The position numbers and the translations under genes were made by a program. From Rhodoblastus acidophilus (GTDB taxonomy: Bacteria > Pseudomonadota > Alphaproteobacteria > Rhizobiales > Beijerinckiaceae), in NCBI RefSeq assembly GCF_900187365.1, contig NZ_FYDG01000002.1, positions 558,001-622,000 of the forward strand: DNA of 64,000 nt, in the 5' to 3' direction. This document shows positions 45,028 to 57,353 of this stretch, piece after piece. The number at the start of each line of letters is the position of its first letter. Position 1 is the stretch's first letter. Under the pieces are notes generated by a model, which worked only from the letters and a program-made list of their open reading frames with translations, ran no database searches and had not been told where the DNA came from.

Positions 45028-45923
45028 GGCGGGTCCAGGAACAGGGCTTTTTCCGCCTCCACCGCCGCATAGATATGATCGGCGACGGCGCGGACTTGGG
45101 GGAAATCCCGGCCGTCGGCGTGCATCAGCAGATAGAAGCTGCGGGTGACGGCGATGTCGTCGGGCAGAATCGGAACCAGCGTTTCCTGGGCCTTCGCCAT
45201 GAAACGCGGCAGCACGGCGACGCCCAGGCCCGCCAGCACCGCATTCAATTGCGCGATCAGATTGGCGCTGCGGAATTGCGCCGGCAGGCCCGGCAGGATT
45301 TTCGGCAGATAGTCCAGTTCCGGCGTGAACAGCAATTCCGGGATATAGCCGATCAGCCGGGCGGTTTTCAGATCGTCGCGGGTTGCGATGGCGCCGTGGC
45401 GGGCGAGATAGTCGCGCGAGGCGTAGAGGTAGAGATGGTAATCCACCAGCTTGCGCCCGAAAATGCGCCCCTCGCGCGGCAAGGCGAGGCTGATGGCGAT
45501 GTCGGCCTCGCGTTTCGACAGCGAAAACAGCCGCGCCGTCGCCACCAGTTCGAGCTGCAATTCGGGATGCCGGTCGGCGAGCGGGGCGAGGCGGGGCGCG
45601 AGGAAGAACGAGCCGAAGCCGTCGGGAGCGCCGACGCGCACCGTTCCGGCGAGCCGCGCCGCGTCGCCGGAGATTTCGGCGTGGCCGCCGCGAATTTGCG
45701 ATTCGATCAGCTCAGCCATGCTGGCGGCGCGGCGGCCGGCGTCCGTGAGTTCGTAGCCGGTCTTGCGGCGGGCGAACAATTTGGCGCCGAGGTCGCGCTC
45801 GAGCCGGTCGATGCGGCGGATGATGGTGGCGTGATCGACGCCGAGCTTTTTCGCGGCGGCCGAAACCGTGCCGTCGCGCGCGACCGCCAGGCAAAATTGC
45901 AGATCGTTCCAGTCGAGCGGCAT
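45024..45923 (-). CDS. LysR-family transcriptional regulator
   Basis: The 299-residue protein has the N-terminal helix-turn-helix (DGTVSAAAKKLGVDHATIIR) followed by RRIDRLERDLGAKLFARR and a LysR substrate domain (about 90-295). It belongs to the single-type LysR group near metabolic genes rather than to the CbbR-like group. It is divergent from the 3-hydroxyisobutyryl-CoA hydrolase gene, 104 bp away, and cotranscribed with the cupin, so it likely controls valine catabolism. GAGG precedes the ATG. Confidence 0.88.
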   Translation of the reverse strand: MPLDWNDLQFCLAVARDGTVSAAAKKLGVDHATIIRRIDRLERDLGAKLFARRKTGYELTDAGRRAASMAELIESQIRGGHAEISGDAARLAGTVRVGAPDGFGSFFLAPRLAPLADRHPELQLELVATARLFSLSKREADIAISLALPREGRIFGRKLVDYHLYLYASRDYLARHGAIATRDDLKTARLIGYIPELLFTPELDYLPKILPGLPAQFRSANLIAQLNAVLAGLGVAVLPRFMAKAQETLVPILPDDIAVTRSFYLLMHADGRDFPQVRAVADHIYAAVEAEKALFLDPP

Positions 45924-46027
45924 CGAAACCTCGCGGCCCCATTCTGCAAAGGTTCCGGCCAGCGCGCAAATCCATTGCGCACTTTTGCCAAGTTTCGCGC
46001 GGCGGCGGCTCCGCCTATAGGTGCGAG

Positions 46028-47050
46028 ATGACCGATGAAGCCGAAATCCTGCTCGCCCGCCACGGCCGTCTCGGCCTGATCACGCTCAATCGCCCCAAGG
46101 CGATCAATGCGTTGACCCTGAACATGGTGCGCATCATGACGCGCGCCCTGACCGACTGGGCGGCGGACGACCACGTCGGCGCCGTGCTGATTCGCGGCGC
46201 GGGCGAGCGCGGGCTATGCGCCGGCGGCGACATTGTGGCGATCTACAACGCCGCCAAATCCGGCGATCCCGCGCCCGTGGCGTTCTGGCGCGAGGAATAT
46301 GCGCTCAACCTGATGATCGCGGATTATTCCAAGCCCATCGTAGCGGTGATGCATGGCGTGGTGATGGGCGGCGGCGTCGGGATTTCGGCCCATGCGGCGC
46401 ATCGCGTGGTCACGGAAGGGTCGAGCGTCGCCATGCCCGAGGTCGGCATCGGCTTCATTCCCGATGTCGGCGGCACCTATTTGCTGTCGCGCGCGCCGGG
46501 CGAACTGGGGACCCATCTGGCGCTGACCGCCGGGCGCGCCGGGCCGGCGGATTGCCTGCTGCTCGGCCTCGCCGACCTCTTCATCCCGCAGGACCGGCTG
46601 TCGCGGCTCCCCGACGATTTGCGCGACTGCGGCTCGCACGATCAGGCCCGCGCCGTGCTTGCGGCGCTGTCCGCCCCGGCGGGGCCGGCGCCGCTGGCGG
46701 ACGCCCGCGGCTGGATCGACGCGGCTTACGCCGCCGACAGCGTGGAGGCCATCGCGGCGCGGCTCGACGGCCTGCCCGATCTCTCAGCGCAAGCGGCGCT
46801 GGAGCTGTTGCGGCGACATTCGCCGATTTCGCTGAAAGTCACGTTGCGCGCGTTGCGCAAGGCGCGCGCCCTCGGCGCGCTGGCGCCCTGCCTCGCCATG
46901 GAGCTGAAGGCGGCGACGGCCTGCCTCGGCGGGCATGATTTTCCCGAAGGCATCCGCGCGGCGGTCATCGACAAGGATCGCGCGCCGAAATGGGCGCCGG
47001 CGCGGCTGGAAGACGTCGGCGAGGACCAGGTGGCCCGCTATTTCGCCTGA
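46028..47050 (+). CDS. 3-hydroxyisobutyryl-CoA hydrolase
   Basis: HIBCH removes CoA from 3-hydroxyisobutyryl-CoA, preceding MmsB in valine degradation. The 340-residue crotonase-fold protein is longer than hydratases and shows LGLITLNRPKAINALTLNM, GERGLCAGGDIVAIYN, HGVVMGGGVGISAHAAHR, MPEVGIGFIPDVGGTYLLSR and HSPISLKVTLRALRKAR. These distinguish HIBCH from ordinary enoyl-CoA hydratases. It is divergent from a LysR regulator and separated from the mmsB operon by about 6 kb, so the pathway is split into several units. Confidence 0.9.
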   Translation: MTDEAEILLARHGRLGLITLNRPKAINALTLNMVRIMTRALTDWAADDHVGAVLIRGAGERGLCAGGDIVAIYNAAKSGDPAPVAFWREEYALNLMIADYSKPIVAVMHGVVMGGGVGISAHAAHRVVTEGSSVAMPEVGIGFIPDVGGTYLLSRAPGELGTHLALTAGRAGPADCLLLGLADLFIPQDRLSRLPDDLRDCGSHDQARAVLAALSAPAGPAPLADARGWIDAAYAADSVEAIAARLDGLPDLSAQAALELLRRHSPISLKVTLRALRKARALGALAPCLAMELKAATACLGGHDFPEGIRAAVIDKDRAPKWAPARLEDVGEDQVARYFA

Positions 47051-47056
47051 CCCCGG

Positions 47057-47506
47057 CTAGATATGGTAGCTCATCGCCAGTTCCGGCGGATCGCTCAGCG
47101 CCCGCATGTCGGCGAGCGTGTGGCTGTCGAGCACCTCGGCGATGGCGTTGCGCGCCTTGACCATCATCAGCCGGACGGCGCAGCCTTTCTCGTCGCCGCA
47201 ATCGTCGCAGGGGCGATAGGCGGTGACGCTGGCGCATTGGATCGGCGCCAGCGGGCCGTCGAGCACGCGCACGATCTGGCCGACGCTGATCTTGTGCGCC
47301 GGCTGCGCCAGGGCGTAGCCGCCGCCCTTGCCCTTTTTGGAAAACACCAGACCGGCGTTGCGCAATTCCGACAGGATCTGGTCGAGAAATTTCTTCGGAA
47401 TTGCGTTGCGGTCCGCGATGTCCTGCACCTGGGCGAGCGCGCCCGGCTCGACCCCGGCGAGATGGACCATGGCCTTGAGGCCGTATTTTCCCTTGTTGGT
47501 GAGCAT
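47057..47506 (-). CDS. Rrf2-family transcriptional regulator with Cys cluster
   Basis: The 149-residue protein has the Rrf2 winged helix (LTNKGKYGLKAMVHLAGVEP, then DIADRNAIPKKFLDQILSEL and KKGKGGGYALAQP). The four Cys in QCASVTAYRPCDDCGDEKGC could hold an iron-sulfur cluster, as in IscR, NsrR and RirA. Such regulators sense iron, cluster supply, cysteine or nitric oxide. It is divergent from the AmpG-type transporter gene, which may or may not be its target. Confidence 0.9.
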   Translation of the reverse strand: MLTNKGKYGLKAMVHLAGVEPGALAQVQDIADRNAIPKKFLDQILSELRNAGLVFSKKGKGGGYALAQPAHKISVGQIVRVLDGPLAPIQCASVTAYRPCDDCGDEKGCAVRLMMVKARNAIAEVLDSHTLADMRALSDPPELAMSYHI

Positions 47507-47629
47507 TCCGCACTTCCTTCGCCGGCGATCCTATCAGCATTGGGCCGGAACAATCCAGTAAATGAATGGAAAAGCTGAGAACAGCGTGTTTGTCTAACTT
47601 TCATGCGTTTCATGCGATAGTCGTCTCCC

Positions 47630-50591
<2,962 letters not shown>

Positions 50592-50675
50592 GCGCGCGGG
50601 GGTAAACCCCGCGCCGGCTTTCGCCGTTTCTGCTATCCTTGCGTTATGCCTGCACCCGCATCCCGGGAGGTCGCA

Positions 50676-51371
50676 ATGGATACGGAACTGGCCAAGAACC
50701 TGGCGGCGCAGCGCCTGGAAACGCAGCTGGCGCGCGCCGCCGACATTCGCAAGCGCTCGCGCACCGGCGCGGCGCGAGGGGCGCGGCTGCGGCTGCGCAC
50801 ATGGCAGGCGGCGCGGTTGGCGCGCACCCATGCGGATTTGCTAGCGGACCCGAAATACGCCGCCGCCGCCCGCTTCTTTCTCGTCGATCTCTATGGCCCG
50901 CAGGATCACGTCATGAACGAGGAGGCGATCCTGCGCGTGCTGCCTTTGATGAAAAAAGGCCTTCCGGCCTCGGGCCTCGACTCCATCGCCGACGCCATCG
51001 AACTCGACGCGCTTTCGGAATCGCTCGACGCCGACATGGCCCTGCGGGTGGAGGGCGGCGCGCCCTATGGCGAGGCGTACCGCCAGACCGGCCGGCGCGA
51101 CGACCGCCTCCGGCAGATCGAACTGATGCGCCATCTCGGCGTCAAGCTGCACGCGCTCACCAAGGCGCCGCTGATCGGCCTCGCGCTCAAGGCGCTGCGC
51201 ACGCCCGCGCAGGTCGGCGGCTTCGGCGACATGCACGATTTTCTGGAGCGCGGCTATTCCGCCTTCCGGCAGGCGGGCGACGCCCGCGCCTTTGTTGAAA
51301 TCGTCGCAAGGCGCGAAGAAGAGATCAGTTCGGGCTTGTTTTCCGGCGACGACAGCCCTCTGATGGCGTGA
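50676..51371 (+). CDS. FFLEELY-motif protein (DUF8198-like)
   Basis: The 231-residue soluble helical protein carries ARFFLVDLYGPQDHVMNEE, a variant of the FFLEELY motif. The N-terminal half is rich in Arg and Ala helices, the C-terminal half has ALKALRTPAQVGGFGDMHDF and FLERGYSAFRQ. Its molecular function is unknown. GGGAGG (50665-50670) selects the ATG at 50676 over the one at 50646. It is followed 34 nt later by a GMC oxidoreductase in the same direction. Confidence 0.8.
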   Translation: MDTELAKNLAAQRLETQLARAADIRKRSRTGAARGARLRLRTWQAARLARTHADLLADPKYAAAARFFLVDLYGPQDHVMNEEAILRVLPLMKKGLPASGLDSIADAIELDALSESLDADMALRVEGGAPYGEAYRQTGRRDDRLRQIELMRHLGVKLHALTKAPLIGLALKALRTPAQVGGFGDMHDFLERGYSAFRQAGDARAFVEIVARREEEISSGLFSGDDSPLMA

Positions 51372-51405
51372 CCAGACACGGCCCTTGGCGCGAAAGGACG
51401 CGGCC

Positions 51406-53058
51406 ATGAATTTCGACTATTGCATCGTCGGCGGCGGCTCGGCGGGCGCGGCGCTGGCGGCGCGATTGAGCGAGGACCCCGACGTCTCCGTCTGCCTGCT
51501 GGAGGCGGGCGGGCGCGGCGACAGTCTGCTGGTGCGCCTGCCCGCCGCCACCGTGGCCATGATTTCGGGACGCCCGAAGCTCAACAACTGGGCGCTGTGG
51601 ACCACGCGGCAAGCCGGCCTCAACCGGCGCAAAGGTTTTCAGCCGCGCGGCAAGGCGCTGGGCGGCTCCTCGGCGATCAACGCCATGCTGTACATTCGCG
51701 GCCACCGCGCCGATTACGACGGCTGGGCGCGCAACGGCTGCCCCGGCTGGGGCTGGGACGACGTGCTGCCCTATTTCCTCAAGGCCGAAAAAAACATCCG
51801 CCCGGACGCGCTGCACGGCGGCGCCGGCCCGCTGCATGTGTCCGACCAGCGCGCGCCCCGCCCGATCTCCAAGGCTTTCGTCGCCGCCGCCGCGGCCTGC
51901 GGCCACCGCGTCCGCGACGATTTCAACCGGGGCGAGACCGAAGGCGTCGGCCTCTATCAGGTCACCCAATTCCACGACGCGCAGCGGCGGGGCGAGCGTT
52001 GTTCGGCCGCCGCCGCCTATCTCCATCCCCTGAAAAACCGCCCCAATCTGGCGGTGCTGACCGAAACGCGCGCCACCAAAATCCTGTTCGAGGGCAAGCG
52101 GGCCGTCGGCGTCGCCTGCGTGCAGGGCGGGGTCGAGCGGCAGGTGATGGCGAGCCGCGAAGTCATCCTCAGCGCCGGCGCCTTCGGCTCGCCCCATCTG
52201 CTGCAATTGTCCGGCGTCGGCCGCTCCGAGGACATTCGCCCGCACGGCCTCGCCATGGTCCACGAATCGCCCGGCGTCGGCCAGAACCTGCAGGACCATC
52301 TCGATTTCATCCTGTCCTGGACGACCGCCGACGCCAACAATTTCGGCATCAGCCTCGCCGCCGCGCGCAATCTCGTCGGCCATATAAAAAGCTGGCGGCG
52401 CGAGCGCGGCGGCATGCTCGCCACGCCCTTCTCCGAGGGCGCCGGCTTCCTCAAGACGCGCCCCGACCTCGACCGTCCCGACGCGCAACTGCATTTCGTG
52501 ATCGGCATCGTCGACAATCACGCCCGGCGCCTGCATCTCGGCCATGGCTTCTGCCTGCACGTTTGCGCGCTGCACCCGTTTTCGCGCGGGCGGGTGTTTC
52601 CCAAAAACGCCAACCCGCTCGCCGCGCCCGGCATCGACCCGGCCTTTCTCTCCGACCGGCGCGACCTCGAAACGCTCATTCGCGGCGCGAAAATGGCGCG
52701 CGACATCGTGATGACCCCGCCGCTACAGCTTTTTTGCGGCGAAGAACTGTTCGGGGTGCGCGGCGGCATGACCGACGACGAATGGGAAACCCACATCCGC
52801 GCCCGCGCCGACACCATTTATCACCCCGTCGGAACCTGCCGCATGGGCGCGGACGCCGAAGCCGTGGTCGATCCCGAACTGCGCGTGCGCGGCGTCGAGG
52901 CCCTGCGCGTGGTGGACGCCTCGATCATGCCGACGCTGATCGGCGGCAACACCAACGCGCCGACGATCATGATCGCGGAAAAGGCGGCGGACATGATCCG
53001 CCAAAGCGCCAGCGGAACGTCGTCCGGCGCCGCGCATTACGCCTTGGCGGACGGTTGA
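51406..53058 (+). CDS. GMC-family FAD oxidoreductase (choline dehydrogenase-like)
   Basis: The 550-residue flavoprotein starts with the FAD motif YCIVGGGSAGAALAARLSED. It contains KALGGSSAINAMLYIRGH, VILSAGAFGSPHLLQLSG and the C-terminal HPVGTCRMGADAE and GNTNAPTIMIAEKAADMI. GMC enzymes oxidise alcohols; choline, aliphatic alcohols and glucose are family substrates. None can be chosen here. AAGGA upstream favours the ATG at 51406 over a TTG at 51385. Confidence 0.9.
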   Translation: MNFDYCIVGGGSAGAALAARLSEDPDVSVCLLEAGGRGDSLLVRLPAATVAMISGRPKLNNWALWTTRQAGLNRRKGFQPRGKALGGSSAINAMLYIRGHRADYDGWARNGCPGWGWDDVLPYFLKAEKNIRPDALHGGAGPLHVSDQRAPRPISKAFVAAAAACGHRVRDDFNRGETEGVGLYQVTQFHDAQRRGERCSAAAAYLHPLKNRPNLAVLTETRATKILFEGKRAVGVACVQGGVERQVMASREVILSAGAFGSPHLLQLSGVGRSEDIRPHGLAMVHESPGVGQNLQDHLDFILSWTTADANNFGISLAAARNLVGHIKSWRRERGGMLATPFSEGAGFLKTRPDLDRPDAQLHFVIGIVDNHARRLHLGHGFCLHVCALHPFSRGRVFPKNANPLAAPGIDPAFLSDRRDLETLIRGAKMARDIVMTPPLQLFCGEELFGVRGGMTDDEWETHIRARADTIYHPVGTCRMGADAEAVVDPELRVRGVEALRVVDASIMPTLIGGNTNAPTIMIAEKAADMIRQSASGTSSGAAHYALADG

Positions 53059-53089
53059 TCGCCCCGCGCGAATCCGCGAATTTGGCGAC

Positions 53090-54310
53090 ATGAATTGGGC
53101 AATCTGGAGCATAGCCGGGGTCGCGACCGCCGGCGTCATCTTGCGGCCGTTCCGCTGGAACGAGGCGATCTGGGCTGTGGCGGGAGCCGCTGTGCTGGTG
53201 CTCGCCGGCCTGCTGCCGGTGGCGGCGGCCTGGAGCGGAATTTCCAAAAGCGCCGATGTCGCCATGTTCCTGACCGGCATGATGCTGCTGTCGGAAGTCG
53301 CGCGGCGCGAGGGTCTGTTCGACTTCCTCGCCGCCGAAGCGGCCAAGCTCGCCAACGGATCGGCCAAAAAACTGTTCCTGCTGGTCTATCTGGTCGGGGT
53401 CCTCGTCACCGTCTTTCTCTCCAACGATGCGACCGCCGTGGTCCTGACCCCGGCTGTGTTCGCGGCGACGCAGGCGGCGCGGATCGAAAAGCCCCTGCCC
53501 TATCTCTATCTCTGCGCCTTCGTGGCCAATGCGGCGAGCTTCGTGCTGCCAATCTCCAACCCGGCCAATCTGGTGGTCTATGGCGGCGGCCTGCCGCCGT
53601 TGCTCGACTGGCTGCGCATGTTCGGCCTGCCCTCGCTGGCCGCCATCGCGGTCACCTACGCCGCCTTGCGCTTCGCCCTGCGCCATGAACTCAGGACGCC
53701 CATCGCCGCGCCCGCCGCCTCGCCGGAGCTGACCGGCTGCGGCAAACTCGCCGCCTGCGGCGTCGCGGCGACCGCCCTGGTCCTGCTCGCCGCCTCGGCG
53801 CGCGGGGCCGACCTCGGCGCGCCCACCCTTGGCGCGGGCGCCGCCACCACCCTGCTGGTGCTGCTGGCGCGCCGCGCCAACCCGCTGCCGATGCTGCGCG
53901 ATATTCAATGGGGCGTGCTGCCGCTGGTGGCCGGCCTGTTCGTGCTGGTCGAGGCGCTCGACCGCACCGGCGTGACCGCCGCCCTGTCGCGCGCGCTGCG
54001 GCAGGCGCCAGACTGGGCCAGCGGCGCGACGCTCGCGCTGGCCGCGAACCTCGTCAACAACCTGCCGGCCGGGCTGGTCGCGGCGAGCGCGGCGCAGCAG
54101 GCCGCCAGCCCGCCGGACGTCACCGCCGCGCTGCTGATCGGCGTCGATCTCGGACCGAATCTTTCGGTCACGGGATCGCTCGCAACCATTCTCTGGCTCG
54201 CGGTGTTGCGGCGGGAGAACCAAAGCGTGCGCGACCGGGATTTCTTTCTGCTGGGGCTTGCGGCCATGCCCCCGGCCCTGATCGCGGCGCTGGCGGCGGC
54301 GCTGATTTAG
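53090..54310 (+). CDS. ArsB/NhaD-family membrane transporter
   Basis: The 406-residue protein has about 11-12 membrane segments of the ion transporter superfamily. ArsB-type hallmarks are MFLTGMMLLSEVARREGLFD, VFLSNDATAVVLTPAVFAAT and VANAASFVLPISNPANLVVY. ArsB expels arsenite, while NhaD relatives exchange Na+ for H+. No arsR or arsC is nearby, so arsenite is only one possibility. It lies 31 nt after the GMC gene and 9 nt before a YdcZ-type gene. Confidence 0.83.
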   Translation: MNWAIWSIAGVATAGVILRPFRWNEAIWAVAGAAVLVLAGLLPVAAAWSGISKSADVAMFLTGMMLLSEVARREGLFDFLAAEAAKLANGSAKKLFLLVYLVGVLVTVFLSNDATAVVLTPAVFAATQAARIEKPLPYLYLCAFVANAASFVLPISNPANLVVYGGGLPPLLDWLRMFGLPSLAAIAVTYAALRFALRHELRTPIAAPAASPELTGCGKLAACGVAATALVLLAASARGADLGAPTLGAGAATTLLVLLARRANPLPMLRDIQWGVLPLVAGLFVLVEALDRTGVTAALSRALRQAPDWASGATLALAANLVNNLPAGLVAASAAQQAASPPDVTAALLIGVDLGPNLSVTGSLATILWLAVLRRENQSVRDRDFFLLGLAAMPPALIAALAAALI

Positions 54311-54319
54311 GGAGTTTCC

Positions 54320-54775
54320 ATGCAGAACGACAACGCGATCTGGATTTACGCGCTGATCATCGTTTCCGGCCTGTTGCAGGCCTGGGGGCCGCCGATGAAC
54401 GGCGCGCTGCGCGTCGCGCTGGTCAATCCCTGGCTCGCCAGCCTGGTGTCGTTCCTGCCCATCGTCGCGCTGCTCGCCTGTGTCTTCATCTGCCTGCCGC
54501 ACCCGCTGCCCGGCGGAAAAGACATCGCCGCCATGCCCTGGTGGGCGCCGCTCGGCGGGGTGATCGGCGCTTTCGCGGTGGTCGCCGGCCTGATGTTCGT
54601 GGACAAGGTCGGCGCCGGCGCCTTCGCGGGCCTGCTGATCACCGCCAACTTCCTGATGTCGCTGGCCATCGACCGCTTCGGCTGGTTCGGCATGCCCGTG
54701 CATGAACTGACCGGCGGACGCGTGCTCGGCGCGGCGCTGATGGTCGGCGGCATCGCGCTGATCACGCGGTCTTGA
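54320..54775 (+). CDS. YdcZ/DUF606 half-size DMT-family membrane protein
   Basis: The 151-residue protein has five membrane helices: GPPMNGALRVALVNPWLASL at the N-terminus, LVSFLPIVALLACVFICL, WWAPLGGVIGAFAVVAG, and LLITANFLMSLAIDRFGWFG near the C-terminus, with LGAALMVGGIALI at the end. These are the DUF606 features. Such half-size transporters usually work as dimers; the substrate is unknown. GGGAG precedes the ATG, and the gene follows the ArsB-type gene closely. Confidence 0.85.
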   Translation: MQNDNAIWIYALIIVSGLLQAWGPPMNGALRVALVNPWLASLVSFLPIVALLACVFICLPHPLPGGKDIAAMPWWAPLGGVIGAFAVVAGLMFVDKVGAGAFAGLLITANFLMSLAIDRFGWFGMPVHELTGGRVLGAALMVGGIALITRS

Positions 54776-54893
54776 ACGCGGCGGCCCGCCGGGACGGACC
54801 GCCGCTCGCCATTGTCAGCCCGCGGCGGATGGACGACACGCCAATGGCCCGCTTGTACAGAACTGGGTGTGTCGCTCCGCTCGCAGCGAACAC

Positions 54894-55121
54894 TTAAAGT
54901 TTGAACGTGTTCTTCAAAATGTCGAACAGTTCGCGCGCAGAGCTTTCATCCAGCTGAAACGTCTGGCTTGTCTTTCCAGGAATTTTGCGCGACAGACTCC
55001 CACATGTGTTGAACTGAACAAACATTGCGCCATCTCGATCAAACACCGTGTAGCTGGCGTCAACGGCGTCTTGAGCCCTGGTCGTCAAATCCTCGCGTAC
55101 GAATGTCTTAATCAAAACCAT
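54894..55121 (-). CDS. Small low-GC protein of unknown function
   Basis: The 75-residue product (MVLIKTFVREDLTTRAQDAV at the start, then SYTVFDRDGAMFVQFNTCGS, and QTFQLDESSARELFDILKNT near the end) looks like a compact mixed alpha/beta fold. The frame opens slightly earlier, but GGGAGAC is placed for the ATG at 55121. Base composition is near 50% GC by eye, far lower than its neighbours, which suggests recent transfer. I recall similar small ORFs from unrelated bacteria, but no function is known to me. Confidence 0.7.
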   Translation of the reverse strand: MVLIKTFVREDLTTRAQDAVDASYTVFDRDGAMFVQFNTCGSLSRKIPGKTSQTFQLDESSARELFDILKNTFKL

Positions 55122-55195
55122 TTTCGTCTCCCGCAACGCCAAACGATCTTAATCGTTTGGCGCGGGACGGAACAATGGGATTCTTGAACTCCAGT

Positions 55196-56875
55196 TTAGG
55201 CGGCGTCGGTCTTCAAAAATTTCCCCGCCAGCGCGTCCGCTATCAGCGCCCGCGTGTTGTCGAGGCCGTAGAGCGCGGCGAACGAGCCGAAGCGCGGGCC
55301 GCGATCCTCGCCCAGCAGCACCTGATACAGCATGTTGAACCAGTCGTTCGACACGCCGGGACGCTCGGGCGTCGCCCCCTTGGCCGAAAAATTCTGGTAA
55401 CGCGGGATCGGGCGGGCGATGTCGTACAGCAGCGTCTGGATGTCTTCGGCGCTGGCCTCCGCCGGCAGCGCGGCCAAAGCGTCGGAAAGCTGCTCCAGCG
55501 CCGCGCGCTCGACCTCGTCGGCGGCCCGATAAACCTTCTTCGGCTTCACGAAATCGCGGAAATACAGCACCGCATAGCCGATCATCTTGTCGAGGCGCGG
55601 ATATTTTTCCGGGCTGGCGGCGGGCGCGTAGCGGCGCACGAAGCCCCACAGCACCGCCGGGTCTTCGCTGTTGGCCACCGCCGCGAGATTGAGCAGCATG
55701 GCGAAGCTGATCGCCGTTCCCTTGCCGCCCGCCTCATGCGCGATGAATTCCGGCGCCGGCGGCTCGCCGGAATGAATGTGCCACACGGCGTTGCCGAGCC
55801 GGTTCTTGGCGTCCTGGCGCGGATAGGCGTCGAGAAACGCCAGATATTCGTCCACCGCGCGCGGGATCACGTCGAAATAGAGCTTTTTGGCCTCGCGCGG
55901 CTTCCAATACATGAAAAAGGCGAGGCTTTCCGGGCTGGCGTAGGTCAGCCATTGCTCGATGGTGATGCCATTGCCCTTGGATTTCGAAATCTTCTGGCTG
56001 TTCTCGTCGAGGAACAGCTCGTAATTGAAACCTTCCGGCGGCGCGCCGTCGAGCGCGCGGACGATTGCGCCGGAAAGCTTGACGGAATCGATCAAATCCT
56101 TGCCGGCCATCTCGTAATCGACGCCGAGCGCGCACCAGCGCATCGCCCAGTCGGGCTTCCATTGCAGCTTGCAGGCGCCGCCGGTGACCGGGGTTTCGAA
56201 CCGCTCGCCGGTGTCGGGATCGCGCCAGGCGATCAGTCCGCGCGCCACATCCACTTCGTCGAGCGCCACCTGCATCACGATGCGGGTGCGCGGATGGATC
56301 GGCAGGAACGGCGAATAGGTCGAGGCGCGCTCGGCGCGCAGCGACGGCAGCATGATCTTCTGCACGGCGTCGTAGCGCGCCAACATTTTCAACAACGTCG
56401 CGTCGAACCGGCCGGAGGTGTAATATTCGGTCGAGGAGCCGAACTCGTATTTAAACCCGAAATGGTCGAGGAACGAGCGCAGGCGCGCGTTATTATGCTC
56501 GCCAAAGCTTGGATATTTGCCGAACGGGTCCGGCACTTCCGTCAAGGGCTTGCCGAGATGCGCCGCCACCAGCTCCTTGTTGGGAATATTGTCCGGCACT
56601 TTGCGCAGGCCGTCGAGATCGTCGGAAAACGCCAGCAGGCGGGTGGCGATCTGGCCGCCGGTCAAGGTTTCAAACGCGTGGCGCACCATGGTCGTGCGCG
56701 CGACCTCGCCGAACGTGCCGATGTGCGGAAGTCCCGACGGGCCGTAGCCCGTCTCGAACAACACCTGTTTCTGACCGGTGCGCTCGACCCGGGCCACGAG
56801 TTTCTTCGCCTCCTCGAACGGCCAGGCGTTCGAGGTTTTGGCGAACTGGGCGAGTTCGGACGCAGGATCGGTCAT
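55196..56875 (-). CDS. lysK: Class I lysyl-tRNA synthetase
   Basis: The 559-residue enzyme charges tRNA-Lys. It is the archaeal-type class I form, used by many alphaproteobacteria in place of class II Lys[19 protein letters not shown] holds the HIGH-like motif (HIGT) and [10 protein letters not shown] the KMSKS motif. [19 protein letters not shown] and [13 protein letters not shown] are other conserved blocks. The frame is open further upstream, but [11 protein letters not shown] at 56875 fits the usual start. No class II lysS is seen in the window. Confidence 0.94.
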   Translation of the reverse strand: MTDPASELAQFAKTSNAWPFEEAKKLVARVERTGQKQVLFETGYGPSGLPHIGTFGEVARTTMVRHAFETLTGGQIATRLLAFSDDLDGLRKVPDNIPNKELVAAHLGKPLTEVPDPFGKYPSFGEHNNARLRSFLDHFGFKYEFGSSTEYYTSGRFDATLLKMLARYDAVQKIMLPSLRAERASTYSPFLPIHPRTRIVMQVALDEVDVARGLIAWRDPDTGERFETPVTGGACKLQWKPDWAMRWCALGVDYEMAGKDLIDSVKLSGAIVRALDGAPPEGFNYELFLDENSQKISKSKGNGITIEQWLTYASPESLAFFMYWKPREAKKLYFDVIPRAVDEYLAFLDAYPRQDAKNRLGNAVWHIHSGEPPAPEFIAHEAGGKGTAISFAMLLNLAAVANSEDPAVLWGFVRRYAPAASPEKYPRLDKMIGYAVLYFRDFVKPKKVYRAADEVERAALEQLSDALAALPAEASAEDIQTLLYDIARPIPRYQNFSAKGATPERPGVSNDWFNMLYQVLLGEDRGPRFGSFAALYGLDNTRALIADALAGKFLKTDAA

Positions 56876-57011
56876 TTGCAAGATTTTCCGCACGCAGACT
56901 GAAAGTGAAGCCCGCTTCTTAGAACGGCGACGCGCCCGTGAAAACCCGCATCTTGCGCCGCGCCGCAAGATCGTCGAAAAAACACCTCAATCTCAGCCGT
57001 GGGGAGCGGAT

Positions 57012-57353
57012 TTGGCCCTCATCTACAAAATCATTCCGGCCTCCGACTGGGCCGCCGCCGAACAGACCGGCGTCTTCGCGGGATCGCCGGTCGATCTGCA
57101 GGACGGATTCATCCATTTCTCCACCGCCGGGCAGGTCGAGGAAACCGCCGCCAAACATTTCGCCGGCCAAACGGGCCTGCTGCTGATCGCCTTCGACGAG
57201 GCCGAGCTCGGGGACAAGCTGATCTTCGAGCCCTCGCGCGGGGGCGCTTTGTTCCCGCATCTCTACGCGCCGCTCAAGACCGCGCTGGCGCGTTCGGTCC
57301 ACCCCCTCCCCCTGCGCGATGGCGCCCACGACTTTTGCGGATTGCTGGCATGA
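57012..57353 (+). CDS. DUF952 protein
   Basis: The 113-residue protein is a typical DUF952 domain: [68 protein letters not shown]. The family has unknown function; its small beta fold resembles glutathione-related or NAD-related small domains, but no activity is assigned. The TTG at 57012 follows GGGGAG at 5 nt and gives the family start; the frame opens further upstream. The stop overlaps the pyrD ATG by 4 bp. Confidence 0.87.
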   Translation: MALIYKIIPASDWAAAEQTGVFAGSPVDLQDGFIHFSTAGQVEETAAKHFAGQTGLLLIAFDEAELGDKLIFEPSRGGALFPHLYAPLKTALARSVHPLPLRDGAHDFCGLLA

